Positions 47,187 to 55,241 of a DNA stretch of 64,000 nucleotides are shown piece by piece. Under the pieces are notes generated by a model. It was given only the letters and a program-made list of their open reading frames with translations, made no database searches and was not told the origin of the DNA. The position numbers were made by a program, and so were the translations under genes. This DNA is from Acinetobacter sp. NIPH 298 (lineage in GTDB: Bacteria > Pseudomonadota > Gammaproteobacteria > Pseudomonadales > Moraxellaceae): positions 992,001 through 1,056,000 of the forward strand of contig NZ_KB850055.1 in assembly GCF_000369505.1 (NCBI RefSeq), written 5' to 3'. Every line of letters begins with the position of its first letter. Position 1 is the stretch's first letter.

Positions 47187-47726
47187 TTACCACATCAAAT
47201 CATCAGGAATGACATAGGCTGCGTATGGATCTTCTTCATCTGTAGTCTGGCTATTATTTTCAGTATTGTTGTTAACTAAGATGAATCCTTGCATTTTTTG
47301 ATCAATCTTCTCGGCTAATTCTTTAGGAAGACAAGCATAACTGTCTTGATCTTTTGCAATGACCAGTGAGCCAGAAACCAGTGCGTTATAGACCTGTTGA
47401 GCAAGGTAGATTTTCTTAATTTTATTGTCATCAATAAATTGATAAGCAATATCGCCATCAGTTTGCTGTACTTTGTGTTGTTTGATCATTTGGATAATTG
47501 AAGCTTTAAGGGCTTTTTCTTCCAAGATACGTTGTTTCTCTGAATTGAGCGCTTGATCTTTGGCTATTTTTTCTTGTTTGGCACGATCAATCTCAGCTTT
47601 AAATGTTGCATCATCGTTTTGCCCTGTACGTTGCTCATGTTGCACTTGTTTGGTTAATTTTTTCGCTTTTTTATTGTCGACCAAACCCGCTTTTAATAAC
47701 TGAGCCTGCAATGCATTTTTAACCAT
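47187..47726 (-). CDS. DUF2058 family protein (YaiL-like)
   Basis: 179-aa cytosolic protein. The N-terminal half is a lysine- and glutamine-rich helix (KKAKKLTKQVQHEQRTGQ), likely coiled coil. The C-terminal half (VQQTDGDIAYQFIDDNKIKKI, VIAKDQDSYACLP) is the small globular part of DUF2058. Its function is unknown; the E. coli member is called nucleoprotein/polynucleotide-associated enzyme without proof. It starts 3 bp after the upstream yoaK-like gene, so they share a transcript. Confidence 0.85.
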   Translation of the reverse strand: MVKNALQAQLLKAGLVDNKKAKKLTKQVQHEQRTGQNDDATFKAEIDRAKQEKIAKDQALNSEKQRILEEKALKASIIQMIKQHKVQQTDGDIAYQFIDDNKIKKIYLAQQVYNALVSGSLVIAKDQDSYACLPKELAEKIDQKMQGFILVNNNTENNSQTTDEEDPYAAYVIPDDLMW

Positions 47727-47729
47727 GAT

Positions 47730-48410
47730 TCAATCCAAATTTAAGTTTGATGAAGAACGAAAATAATAAATCCAATATGCCATACTCATCGCTAAGCTTA
47801 AAGCCGTCGGGATAAGAAAGGTTTGTAAGTTTAAATATGGATACAGCACACTCGCAATGAGTCCGCCTGCTAAAAAACCAGTAAAGATGAGTAAATGTAG
47901 CAAAATACGCCGTCTTTCGACTGTTAGCCCTCGTGCTTTGTAGCCGAGCGCTAAGCCAATATCGGTTAATACACCAGATAAATGGGTGGTACGAATAATC
48001 GCGCCTTTATAGTGGCTGACCATTGCATTTTGTACGCCCATGGCTACGCAGGCCCAGAGTAAGCCATAGCGAGGAAAATAGGGGATGAGCAACCACGTTA
48101 AAAACAGAAAAACGGCGACTAAGCTGAGTGGAAACCCATAATGCCGCCCTAGTGCGAGATTGCCATTTCCAAGAATTAGACCACTATAAAACGAGCCAAT
48201 TACAAAGCATATTACCACTAAGCCAAGGTAAATCAGATGATCTGGTTGCCAATCGAGTACATTCATGGCCAATAAGCTGACATTACCCGTCATATGAGAA
48301 ACGGATTGGTGCAGGAGAGTGAATAAACCCAAAACGTTCACCATCCCTGCATTCAATGCCAATAAAAAAGCACCCAGTTGAATCCAATTTGGTAAACGTT
48401 GAAGTGGCAT
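47730..48410 (-). CDS. YoaK family (DUF1275) membrane protein
   Basis: 226-aa inner-membrane protein with six hydrophobic helices. LGAFLLALNAGMVNVLGLFTLLHQSVSHMTGNVS and RTTHLSGVLTDIG are typical DUF1275 blocks. The function is unknown. It lies 6 bp after sstT and 3 bp before the DUF2058 gene. Confidence 0.88.
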   Translation of the reverse strand: MPLQRLPNWIQLGAFLLALNAGMVNVLGLFTLLHQSVSHMTGNVSLLAMNVLDWQPDHLIYLGLVVICFVIGSFYSGLILGNGNLALGRHYGFPLSLVAVFLFLTWLLIPYFPRYGLLWACVAMGVQNAMVSHYKGAIIRTTHLSGVLTDIGLALGYKARGLTVERRRILLHLLIFTGFLAGGLIASVLYPYLNLQTFLIPTALSLAMSMAYWIYYFRSSSNLNLD

Positions 48411-48416
48411 ATAAAC

Positions 48417-49619
48417 CTATGAGTCTAGACGGTCTCTGAAATCTACAGCAGCAGTGAATAAAACATCTGTTGATGAGTTGAGTGCTGTCTCGGTTGAATC
48501 TTGCAATACACTAATGATCATACCAATTGCGACAACCTGCATAGCAACTTCTGTTGATATACCAAACAAGCTACAAGCAACGGGGATAAGCAATAATGAA
48601 CCACCTGCTACGCCAGATGCACCACAAGCAGATATTGCTGCAACAACAGACAAAATAATCATTGTGCTGAGATCGACTTGAATACCGAGCGTATTTACAG
48701 CAGCGAGTGTTAATACCGTCACGGTAACGGCAGCACCCGCCATGTTAATTGTAGCACCAAGTGGAATGGAAACACCTGCAGTTGCTTCATTGACACCTAA
48801 ACGTCGTGCAAGGTCTAAGTTCACAGGAATATTTGCAGCTGAACTACGAGTAAAGAAGGCAGTAATCCCACTTTCTTTCAAACAGATAAACACGAGCGGA
48901 TAGGGATTGGCGCGCATTGTAATCGCAACAAGAATTGGATTGATCACCAGCGCAACAAAAATCATTGTGCCGATCAATACCATCAATAAATGTGCATAGC
49001 TTGTCAACGTTGCAAAACCAGCTTCAGCAAAGGTCACTGCAACTAAGCCAAAAATACCGACTGGCGCAAAACTAATCACGATATGAATGATTTTATTCAC
49101 AGCATTGGAAACATCGGTTAATACTTGTTTTGTTGATTCAGAACTGTGGCGTAGTGCTAAACCTAAACCAATTGCCCAAGCCAAGATACCAATAAAATTA
49201 GCATCACTGATTGCCTGTACAGGGTTGGCAATAAAGCTAAGCAGTAAGTTCTTTAAGATCTCAGCAAGATTACCAGGTGCTTGTAATTCAGACTGGGCCG
49301 CGATGTTCAAAAAAAGCTGACTAGGGAACATGATGCTTGCAATGACAGCACTAAATGCAGCGAACAGCATGCCGAGTACATACAAGGTCATGACAGGTCT
49401 TAAATTAGAATTTTGACCCACTTGAAAGTTTGCAATTGAAGAAAGTACGAGTACAAAAACTAAAATTGGTGCAACAGATTTCAAGGCCTTAATAAATAAC
49501 TCACCTAATAAACTTAGATAAGGTGTGAAAGTAGGGAATAGCAATGCCACGCCAATCCCTAAAAAAATAGCGATAATAATTTTGCTAACTAAACTTAAGC
49601 GAGACAATACATTAAACAT
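48417..49619 (-). CDS. sstT: Serine/threonine:sodium symporter
   Basis: 400-aa inner-membrane transporter of the DAACS family. Motifs: [13 protein letters not shown] in the middle, [17 protein letters not shown] with the serine-rich re-entrant loop, and [21 protein letters not shown]. The length and these motifs match SstT rather than GltP. It starts a three-gene run with YoaK and DUF2058 (gaps of 6 and 3 bp). The shared transcript does not suggest a common job. Confidence 0.93.
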   Translation of the reverse strand: MFNVLSRLSLVSKIIIAIFLGIGVALLFPTFTPYLSLLGELFIKALKSVAPILVFVLVLSSIANFQVGQNSNLRPVMTLYVLGMLFAAFSAVIASIMFPSQLFLNIAAQSELQAPGNLAEILKNLLLSFIANPVQAISDANFIGILAWAIGLGLALRHSSESTKQVLTDVSNAVNKIIHIVISFAPVGIFGLVAVTFAEAGFATLTSYAHLLMVLIGTMIFVALVINPILVAITMRANPYPLVFICLKESGITAFFTRSSAANIPVNLDLARRLGVNEATAGVSIPLGATINMAGAAVTVTVLTLAAVNTLGIQVDLSTMIILSVVAAISACGASGVAGGSLLLIPVACSLFGISTEVAMQVVAIGMIISVLQDSTETALNSSTDVLFTAAVDFRDRLDS

Positions 49620-49804
49620 ATGAAGGCCTTATAAACCTATGCACGATTTAAGGTTAAACAAGCGCCGTATTCTATACCTAAGCGCTGTGAATATTAAAAT
49701 TTTTTTTACTACCGCATTACTTTAAAAATACTGTAAAAAATAACGTAATGTTTTTTAAAAGTATTTTATATAAATATACGATATCCTTTTGAGCGAAAAA
49801 ACAG

Positions 49805-51526
49805 CTATAAAGTTTTTGTATCGGCTTGAGGTTGAGTGGAAAGCGCTTGTATTGCTTGGTAGTGTGATAGAAATATTCGACCACTCAACTCCTTTACCAG
49901 CTCGGATTTAGACAGCTTATCGATTACTGGCCCTTTTACTTCTGAGAGGTGCAGCTGGATCTGTAATTGTGATAATTCTTGATTTAGATCTTTCAACATT
50001 TCTAGCGCACTGAGGTCAATATTACTAATACTTGAGCAATTGATCACGACATGTTGTATCTGTGGATTTTGGCTAAGCTCAGTAATCACATGACCTTTCA
50101 AAATATGTGCATTTAAAAAACTAAGATTTTCATCAACACGAAATGCCACAACGTTTGGTGTTGTTATGACATCATATCGTGACACATTTCTAAAGTGCTG
50201 AGTGCCTTCGATTAAACCAATCACTGCAATATGTGGACGGCTGATTCGCCAGAGTAATAAGACAAAAGTTAAAACAATACCAATAATAAGCCCAGTCGAA
50301 ATATCAATACAGGTCACACCCAAGAACGTTGCCCACATCGCAAGACCATCCGCTTTTGAATATCGCCATGTATCAATAAAAGGAGTCAGTGTGACAAGTT
50401 TCCAGATGGAAACAAAAATGGTCGCAGCTAGAACGGCTAAAGGTAAATTTGCAAACAAACCGGTAAAATATAAACTGACGATGATCATTAATAATGAAGA
50501 AAGCACACCAGAGATCGGCGTTTTTGCACCTGCATCCGCATTCACAACTGTTCGAGATAAACTGCCTGAAACAGCAAAGCCTGAATTTATACCTGCTGCA
50601 ATATTTGCCAAACCTAAAGCGATTAACTCTTGATTGCTGTTTAAATCATCACGCTTTTGCAAAGCAGTTGCTTGCGCTATTGCCAAGGACTCAATAAAAC
50701 TAATCATTGCAATCATAAAAGCACTAGGGAGTAGCTGTTGAACCAAAGTCAAGTTCCATGTTGGAAAATGAAAACTAGGTAAAGCAGAGGGAATCGCTCC
50801 AACAGTTTGAATACCATAATGATCTCCCCCTAAGGCAGAAATAAACACGATTGATAAGAGTAGAAGCAGTAGAGGAATAATTTTATTTATAAAATGAGAT
50901 TGAATAAACTTGGGCAATAAAATGAGTATGCCAATCGCTGTAATTCCAAAACCGAGATTTGTAAGACTTATCTTATCGAAGTGTTGAGATAGACTGACAA
51001 AGAACTCAGGGATATTATTTGCTTGCAAGGGGATATCGAGTAAAAACTTGAATTGCCCGAGTGCGATCAATAATGCAGATGCAATGATGAAGCTTTGAAT
51101 AACGGGATGGCTAATCAATTGAATTAAAAAACCAAAACGAAATAGACCTAAAATGAGTGATATCACACCCACTAAGACCGCCAAAAGACAAGCAGCTTCT
51201 ATATAGGCTGCTGAACCAACTGTAAAGAGTGGGTTTAATGCTGCGAAAACCATCATGGAAATAATGGCAACAGGACCAATCGACAGTGTGGAGCTACTGC
51301 CCGTAAATGCATAGATGATCATCGGCAATATACTGGCGTATATTCCCATGACTGGTGGCAAGCCCGCCAACATGGCATAAGCCATACCTTGAGGAACAAG
51401 CATCGCCAAAACAATTAAAGCGGCAGTTAAATCAGACCTAAAACTGGGGAGCTGATAGTTGCGTAACCATTTTCTTGCAGGAAACAGTACAGAGAGGCCT
51501 TGATTTAACTTTTTCATGTCTAACAT
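49805..51526 (-). CDS. SulP family inorganic anion transporter
   Basis: 573-aa inner-membrane protein with ten or more helices (ALIVLAMLVPQGMAYAMLAGLPPV is the family signature) and a C-terminal STAS domain (residues about 455-555). SulP proteins move sulfate, bicarbonate or other anions. It lies 64 bp downstream of an ArsR-family gene on the same strand. That regulator has the cysteine pair of persulfide sensors, so a role in sulfur anion transport is plausible. Two start Mets (51526 and 51517) compete; neither has a clear ribosome binding site. Confidence 0.9.
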   Translation of the reverse strand: MLDMKKLNQGLSVLFPARKWLRNYQLPSFRSDLTAALIVLAMLVPQGMAYAMLAGLPPVMGIYASILPMIIYAFTGSSSTLSIGPVAIISMMVFAALNPLFTVGSAAYIEAACLLAVLVGVISLILGLFRFGFLIQLISHPVIQSFIIASALLIALGQFKFLLDIPLQANNIPEFFVSLSQHFDKISLTNLGFGITAIGILILLPKFIQSHFINKIIPLLLLLLSIVFISALGGDHYGIQTVGAIPSALPSFHFPTWNLTLVQQLLPSAFMIAMISFIESLAIAQATALQKRDDLNSNQELIALGLANIAAGINSGFAVSGSLSRTVVNADAGAKTPISGVLSSLLMIIVSLYFTGLFANLPLAVLAATIFVSIWKLVTLTPFIDTWRYSKADGLAMWATFLGVTCIDISTGLIIGIVLTFVLLLWRISRPHIAVIGLIEGTQHFRNVSRYDVITTPNVVAFRVDENLSFLNAHILKGHVITELSQNPQIQHVVINCSSISNIDLSALEMLKDLNQELSQLQIQLHLSEVKGPVIDKLSKSELVKELSGRIFLSHYQAIQALSTQPQADTKTL

Positions 51527-51532
51527 TTTAAA

Positions 51533-51555
51533 GCATAAATTCGTATATATTATGC
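51533..51555. promoter_or_regulatory. Palindrome in the arsR-sulP gap
   Basis: GCATAA and TTATGC are separated by an 11-nt AT-rich spacer, directly upstream of the sulP start. It is a candidate operator for the upstream ArsR-type regulator. Confidence 0.4.
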
Positions 51556-51590
51556 AGAAAAAATGCTAAAGAAACGAGTGCTTGTTTTCC

Positions 51591-51911
51591 CTATGATTGT
51601 TCTGGTTTTGGGCAATAATGCTCATACAAGGTATTCAAGATGATATTTAGCTTTGGATCAAGAATTGAATAAAAAATTTGTTTGCCATCACGACGTGTAG
51701 AAACAACATTGCTTTTGCGTAGCATCATCAATTGTTGTGAAAGGGTGGGTTGAACAATGTTTGTGAGTTCAGCAATTTGTGTGACGTTAAGTTCTTTTTG
51801 AGTTAAATGACACAAAATAATCAACCGATCAGTATTTGCTAGAGATTTGAGTACATTAACAACATTACCCGCAGATGCTCTCATCGCTTCAATTTCAAGA
51901 TTTTTTTGCAT
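51591..51911 (-). CDS. ArsR family regulator, BigR/SqrR-like persulfide sensor
   Basis: 106-aa winged-helix protein. The DNA-contact helix is in QPTLSQQLMMLRKSNVVSTRRDGKQ. It lacks the metal-site motif ELCVCD of ArsR/SmtB. It has just two cysteines, C34 (LIILCHL) and C100 (YEHYCPKP), 66 residues apart, the same spacing as the two persulfide-sensing cysteines of BigR. It is co-directional with the SulP gene, which it probably represses until sulfide or persulfide is present. This is inferred from cysteine placement and context. Confidence 0.85.
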   Translation of the reverse strand: MQKNLEIEAMRASAGNVVNVLKSLANTDRLIILCHLTQKELNVTQIAELTNIVQPTLSQQLMMLRKSNVVSTRRDGKQIFYSILDPKLNIILNTLYEHYCPKPEQS

Positions 51912-51935
51912 ATTTCACTCGTCACCAGAAAACCG

Positions 51936-51954
51936 ACCCAAGTATAAGATGGGT
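51936..51954 (-). promoter_or_regulatory. Possible operator over the arsR -10 element
   Basis: ACCCA and TGGGT are separated by 9 nt and enclose the minus-strand TATACT, a good -10 sequence 25 bp before the arsR start. This arrangement suggests autorepression. Confidence 0.4.
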
Positions 51955-52118
51955 AATAGAAAGAATTGTTGTAAAACTGAATAATCACAATGGTTTTTAA
52001 TGACAAGGTATATAAGAAAAAGTTATAAGCATAAGCAATTATGTTAATGATTTAGCTTTTTTTTTAATAAATGTCGACTGATTAACATTTGGTGGGTTTG
52101 AGCTAAAATAGAACCAAA

Positions 52119-52146
52119 AAATCATGTCTATGAGGTATGATTTTTA
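52119..52146. terminator. Symmetric hairpin in the arsR-tetR gap
   Basis: Perfect inverted repeat AAAAATCAT / ATGATTTTT with a 10-nt loop. Its A and T arms would serve as a terminator in either direction, yet no gene ends nearby. It may mark the end of an unseen transcript. Confidence 0.4.
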
Positions 52147-52214
52147 AAGTTTACTACACAATAAAATTAAGTGATTAATATAACTAATGAATATTAAAAA
52201 AATTTAAAAATAGA

Positions 52215-52242
52215 TTGTACTTCAGGTAAAAGTGTATACAAT
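52215..52242 (+). promoter_or_regulatory. Sigma-70-like promoter of the candidate small RNA
   Basis: TTGTAC at 52215-52220, a 16-bp spacer and TACAAT at 52237-52242. It would start transcription near 52250. Confidence 0.55.
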
Positions 52243-52249
52243 TGGATTT

Positions 52250-52390
52250 AGGACAGAAGAATCTGTCTGCATAAAAAGGATCGGAACTGTGAAAACACGA
52301 CCGCCAGAGGGTAATAATAGTTATTATTAACTAAATTTAGACGCAAGCGTGAGCCAGAAAAAAAATTATAAATCACGCTTTATTTTTTTA
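52250..52390 (+). ncRNA. Candidate small RNA of about 140 nt, possibly dual-function
   Basis: A promoter (52215-52242), a structured body and a terminator form a complete unit between arsR-sulP and tetR, with no larger gene on this strand. The body includes CAGA / TCTG near the 5' end, CGG...CCG enclosing GTG AAAA CAC (52282-52303), and TAATAA / TTATTA (52312-52326). The terminator is AAGCGTGA / TCACGCTT (52345-52380) with a long loop and TATTTTTTTA. A 13-codon ORF lies inside. I do not recognise an RNA family. Confidence 0.5.
52289..52330 (+). CDS. 13-codon ORF within the candidate small RNA
   Basis: GTG at 52289 opens a frame ending with TAA at 52328-52330. An AAGGA site lies 8 nt upstream, the best spacing possible. 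The predicted peptide would start MKTRPPEG and end with two tyrosines. It overlaps the GTG/CAC hairpin, so translation and folding would exclude each other. It could be a small regulatory peptide or coincidence. Confidence 0.3.
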   Translation: MKTRPPEGNNSYY

Positions 52391-52418
52391 TTCAATTATT
52401 TCATTGCTTTATATAGTT

Positions 52419-52440
52419 ATCCCTTTACTGGTAAAGGGAT
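52419..52440 (-). terminator. Hairpin after the TetR gene
   Basis: Perfect 10-bp stem ATCCCTTTAC / GTAAAGGGAT with a 2-nt loop, nine bases past the tetR stop. The T-run is weak. Confidence 0.6.
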
Positions 52441-52448
52441 AAAATTAT

Positions 52449-53015
52449 TTATGCAAGTGTTTGTTCAAAGTTAATCAAGTGTTCAACACGCTTCCAATAC
52501 TCGTTCATTTCAACAGAGTTTTTATTCACATGCGCTTGAATCGTCATACCGTCTAAAATACTGACAATGAGCGTTGCAAGGTGGATTGGTGTTTGAATTC
52601 CTATATTTTCAAGTAAACCTTGAATTAAGGCAGTTAACCAAATTTTATATTGAGTTGCAGGTTCTAAGGTTGAAGGGTAGATCTTGATCACTTCTTCAAG
52701 CGCTTTTTGAAACATGCATCCGTTAAAATCTTCGGTATTGAACCATGCAGCATACCATTCAAAAATCGTTTTGAGCTGCCCCATATGGTCGGCTGGATCG
52801 CCTTTACTTAAAGCGATGTTTAGCGAAGCTTGGAGATTTTGGTTGCGCTGGATGAGACATTCTTGAATCAGCTTTTCCTTAGATGGAAAATATTTATAGA
52901 AAGTCATTTTTGCAACGTTTGACTCGCTGATAATTCGATCGACCCCAACCGAGTTGTAGCTATGCGAGTTAAATAGTCTTAATGCTGTGCTAATAATATC
53001 TTCTTTTTTTGACAT
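52449..53015 (-). CDS. TetR family transcriptional regulator
   Basis: 188-aa regulator with an N-terminal helix-turn-helix (SYNSVGVDRIISESNVAKMTFYKYFPSKEKL) and an effector domain of the TetR_C type (WFNTEDFNGCMFQKALEEV resembles the NemR/AcuR-type group). Target genes are not evident: the neighbours on the same strand point away from it and the region upstream is a long gap with a Fur box. The start is ATG 53015. The ligand is unknown. Confidence 0.88.
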   Translation of the reverse strand: MSKKEDIISTALRLFNSHSYNSVGVDRIISESNVAKMTFYKYFPSKEKLIQECLIQRNQNLQASLNIALSKGDPADHMGQLKTIFEWYAAWFNTEDFNGCMFQKALEEVIKIYPSTLEPATQYKIWLTALIQGLLENIGIQTPIHLATLIVSILDGMTIQAHVNKNSVEMNEYWKRVEHLINFEQTLA

Positions 53016-53314
53016 ATAACGCCTCGGGTTCGCTCCCCATCAAGAGCATTTTTTTGCATTTCATTATGCAATTTTGGCGGATATTTTACATGCTATTCAA
53101 AAATTATCATAGGGGTAAATAACACTATTTATTTAATTGATTTTTAAATGAGTCATTCATGTGATCAGTTAAAACGAGCAGTACGGATTTAATAATGCGA
53201 ATAAAACTTGGTTATAAAAAGTTTGGTTATTAATAGATAGAAAATTGCGCTGAAATGAGTACGCTTCGAATGATTCTATTGATTGGTATTATTGCGAAGA
53301 AACAATATTTAATT

Positions 53315-53333
53315 AAAAATGATAATCATTTTC
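53315..53333. promoter_or_regulatory. Fur box without an obvious target
   Basis: The 19 bases (AAAAATGATAATCATTTTC) match the Fur consensus at 15 of 19 positions, with an intact core ATGATAATCAT. It lies 300 bp upstream of tetR (minus). The next gene (53406-53921) ends near it, so no promoter of that gene is involved. On the plus strand the only frame is an 8-codon one. Confidence 0.6.
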
Positions 53334-53347
53334 ATAACCAGGGGTTG

Positions 53348-53400
53348 ATTGATGAAATGGTCAGTTATCAATAGATAATAACTGATCCATCATCTTTATC
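53348..53400 (-). terminator. Hairpin after the lipoprotein gene
   Basis: On the minus strand, ATGG + TCAGTTAT pairs with ATAACTGA + CCAT (arms about 53357-53390). It lies just past the stop of the minus-strand lipoprotein gene. The T-run is weak. Confidence 0.45.
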
Positions 53401-53405
53401 TGAGC

Positions 53406-53921
53406 TTATTGGGGTTGCTGTTTCGGCAGACTTGCAATGAGTCGAGCGAAGTTTTTGGAAAGTGTGGATGATTGCGTTGGGGTATATACTGAGCGTTGAA
53501 TTATTCCTTTATCGGTTTCAATGGATAGCTCAACGTTTTTCGCGCTTCTCAATTCATAAAGAAACGAGCTTGGGAGAACAAAGGTATTGGCTGAGTGCTT
53601 AGGAATAAGCTTACTTATATATTTCTGTTGAGTTTTATCAGTAGGACTGTAGTTAAATGACTTCCCATCCACCAAGAAAGTCATAGCTGTTATATCGTAA
53701 TATTGATAAGTACTTGTCAACGCAACATCAACTTTTAGTCGATCTTTTTGTTGTTTATCCCATTCAACGACCACATTCGGGCAAATTTGATTGCTCTTAC
53801 AATTTAATGAGCCTGCAGTAGCAAGATGATCAATAGTCGTAGTGGTTGTTTGCGAATTTTGCAAACTTGTACAACCACTTGTCATTACAGCAATACTAAG
53901 TAAGCACAGTACTTTTTTCAT
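53406..53921 (-). CDS. Hypothetical lipoprotein, 171 aa
   Basis: Signal peptide with lipobox MTSGC gives a lipidated cysteine at residue 17. The mature protein is mostly beta (VALTSTYQYYDITAMTFLVDG, NVELSIETDKGIIQRSVYTP) with two further cysteines (LNCKSNQICPN) that may pair. I do not recognise a family. It lies 38 bp downstream of the amidase gene on the same strand and probably shares its transcript. Confidence 0.8.
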   Translation of the reverse strand: MKKVLCLLSIAVMTSGCTSLQNSQTTTTTIDHLATAGSLNCKSNQICPNVVVEWDKQQKDRLKVDVALTSTYQYYDITAMTFLVDGKSFNYSPTDKTQQKYISKLIPKHSANTFVLPSSFLYELRSAKNVELSIETDKGIIQRSVYTPTQSSTLSKNFARLIASLPKQQPQ

Positions 53922-53959
53922 ATTTAAGGTCTCTTGTTTATTCCACGTCTAGGCGGTTA

Positions 53960-55012
53960 TTAATGTGATGCTGAACCAAGAAATTCAAATGGTTTCGCTA
54001 TTTTGAATTGATTGGTCGCATCACCGGCAAAGGTATTTTGCTGGTCTTTTCCAAGATCAAGTTTACGTGTAACACCATCTTTAAAATTGATTTTCTTTAA
54101 ATCAATCCAAAAAACATTCGGGGAAACAGCTGATTCAAAGAAATAAAGTTGTTGCTTGTGATCTGCAACTGTTCTCCAGCGGGTTGAGGAGATATTCGGT
54201 TCTTCGGCTGTATTTAAACCAAATGGTACGGATGCATTGCGAATAACACTAAATACCGAGGCGATCGCTTCTTTCGGGTTATTGTTTTTAGGAATGGCAT
54301 TGATGTAAAAAGAGGCGCGCGCAAAGCGATCTGCGGCTCTATTGGTGCCGGGTAGCATCACTGTTCCACCAATTTGTTGCCAATAAGTATTGAGAGCAAG
54401 TTGCTGATCAAAGGTTGGAGAATTCGTCATCACTTGATATTTTTTATTGTGGTGAATGACTTGTTTGCCATTGATGTATTCAATGATTGCACTATCTCCT
54501 GTTTTATCAGAAAGCGATAAGTGGAGCGTTGTTAGGCGTTGTTCACCGGGTACATTATCGGTAATGATGATAAAAGGTTCTTTTTCCAATGCTGTAACGG
54601 CTTCAGCAACAGTCGCATAATTATCGAGTACGTACTGTGCCCATGCTGAAATACTCAAGTGCGGTTTATTTGATTTTTTTGAGTCTGGATATTGAGACTC
54701 GACTAACCAGAGCACATTCGCGACAAGACCAACTTCGTTCATTCCATCTGTGGTGGAAACATCATAACCAGAGGCGATTACGCTGCCATATTTTGATTTC
54801 CATTTTAGTGATTTTGGACCTGCATTACTATCTCGATCTGCGCCACTGGGCATGATCCATAGATTGCTACCGACATCGACTTTCCAGTCCATGGAGCGAG
54901 CGGTGATGACATGATTGTCATTGCCCAAATACACAGCTCTGGTACAGGCCTGAACAGTTTGTAAAAATAATGAAGAAGCGATAAATGAACAAAATAATGT
55001 TTTTTTAAACAT
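53960..55012 (-). CDS. Exported linear amide C-N hydrolase (choloylglycine hydrolase / penicillin V acylase family)
   Basis: 350-aa Ntn-hydrolase. After a signal peptide (ending TVQA) the mature protein would begin with Cys23 (CTRAVYLGNDNHVITARSMDWKVD), the N-terminal nucleophile. The Arg of ARSMDW, the DG of TTDGMNEVGL and the N of VMTNSPTFDQQ are conserved catalytic and binding residues. Family members hydrolyse bile-salt amides, penicillin V or N-acyl homoserine lactones. The periplasmic location and genus suggest amidase or quorum-quenching activity, which is inference. Confidence 0.9.
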   Translation of the reverse strand: MFKKTLFCSFIASSLFLQTVQACTRAVYLGNDNHVITARSMDWKVDVGSNLWIMPSGADRDSNAGPKSLKWKSKYGSVIASGYDVSTTDGMNEVGLVANVLWLVESQYPDSKKSNKPHLSISAWAQYVLDNYATVAEAVTALEKEPFIIITDNVPGEQRLTTLHLSLSDKTGDSAIIEYINGKQVIHHNKKYQVMTNSPTFDQQLALNTYWQQIGGTVMLPGTNRAADRFARASFYINAIPKNNNPKEAIASVFSVIRNASVPFGLNTAEEPNISSTRWRTVADHKQQLYFFESAVSPNVFWIDLKKINFKDGVTRKLDLGKDQQNTFAGDATNQFKIAKPFEFLGSASH

Positions 55013-55241
55013 GTTTTGGCTCCGTTTTTTGTCAAAAATTTATTTAAAAGAAAGATATATTTTTAAATTATTAATAAGTAGTTTATAAATTTTTTATTGG
55101 TATTCAATCATTAAAATGTAATTGTTATAAAAATAATCACTTTGATATTTCCAAGTATAATTAACCGACTGTAGTGAAAAGGTTAATTTAATATAATTTC
55201 ACATATTGAAGTTAATTATCTTGGAAGTATCAATAAAAGGA

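Noticed and set aside
52250..52390. Riboswitch (mini-ykkC or similar) for a downstream gene
   Set aside because: No gene follows on the same strand; the two characteristic loop motifs were not both found. A stand-alone RNA fits better.
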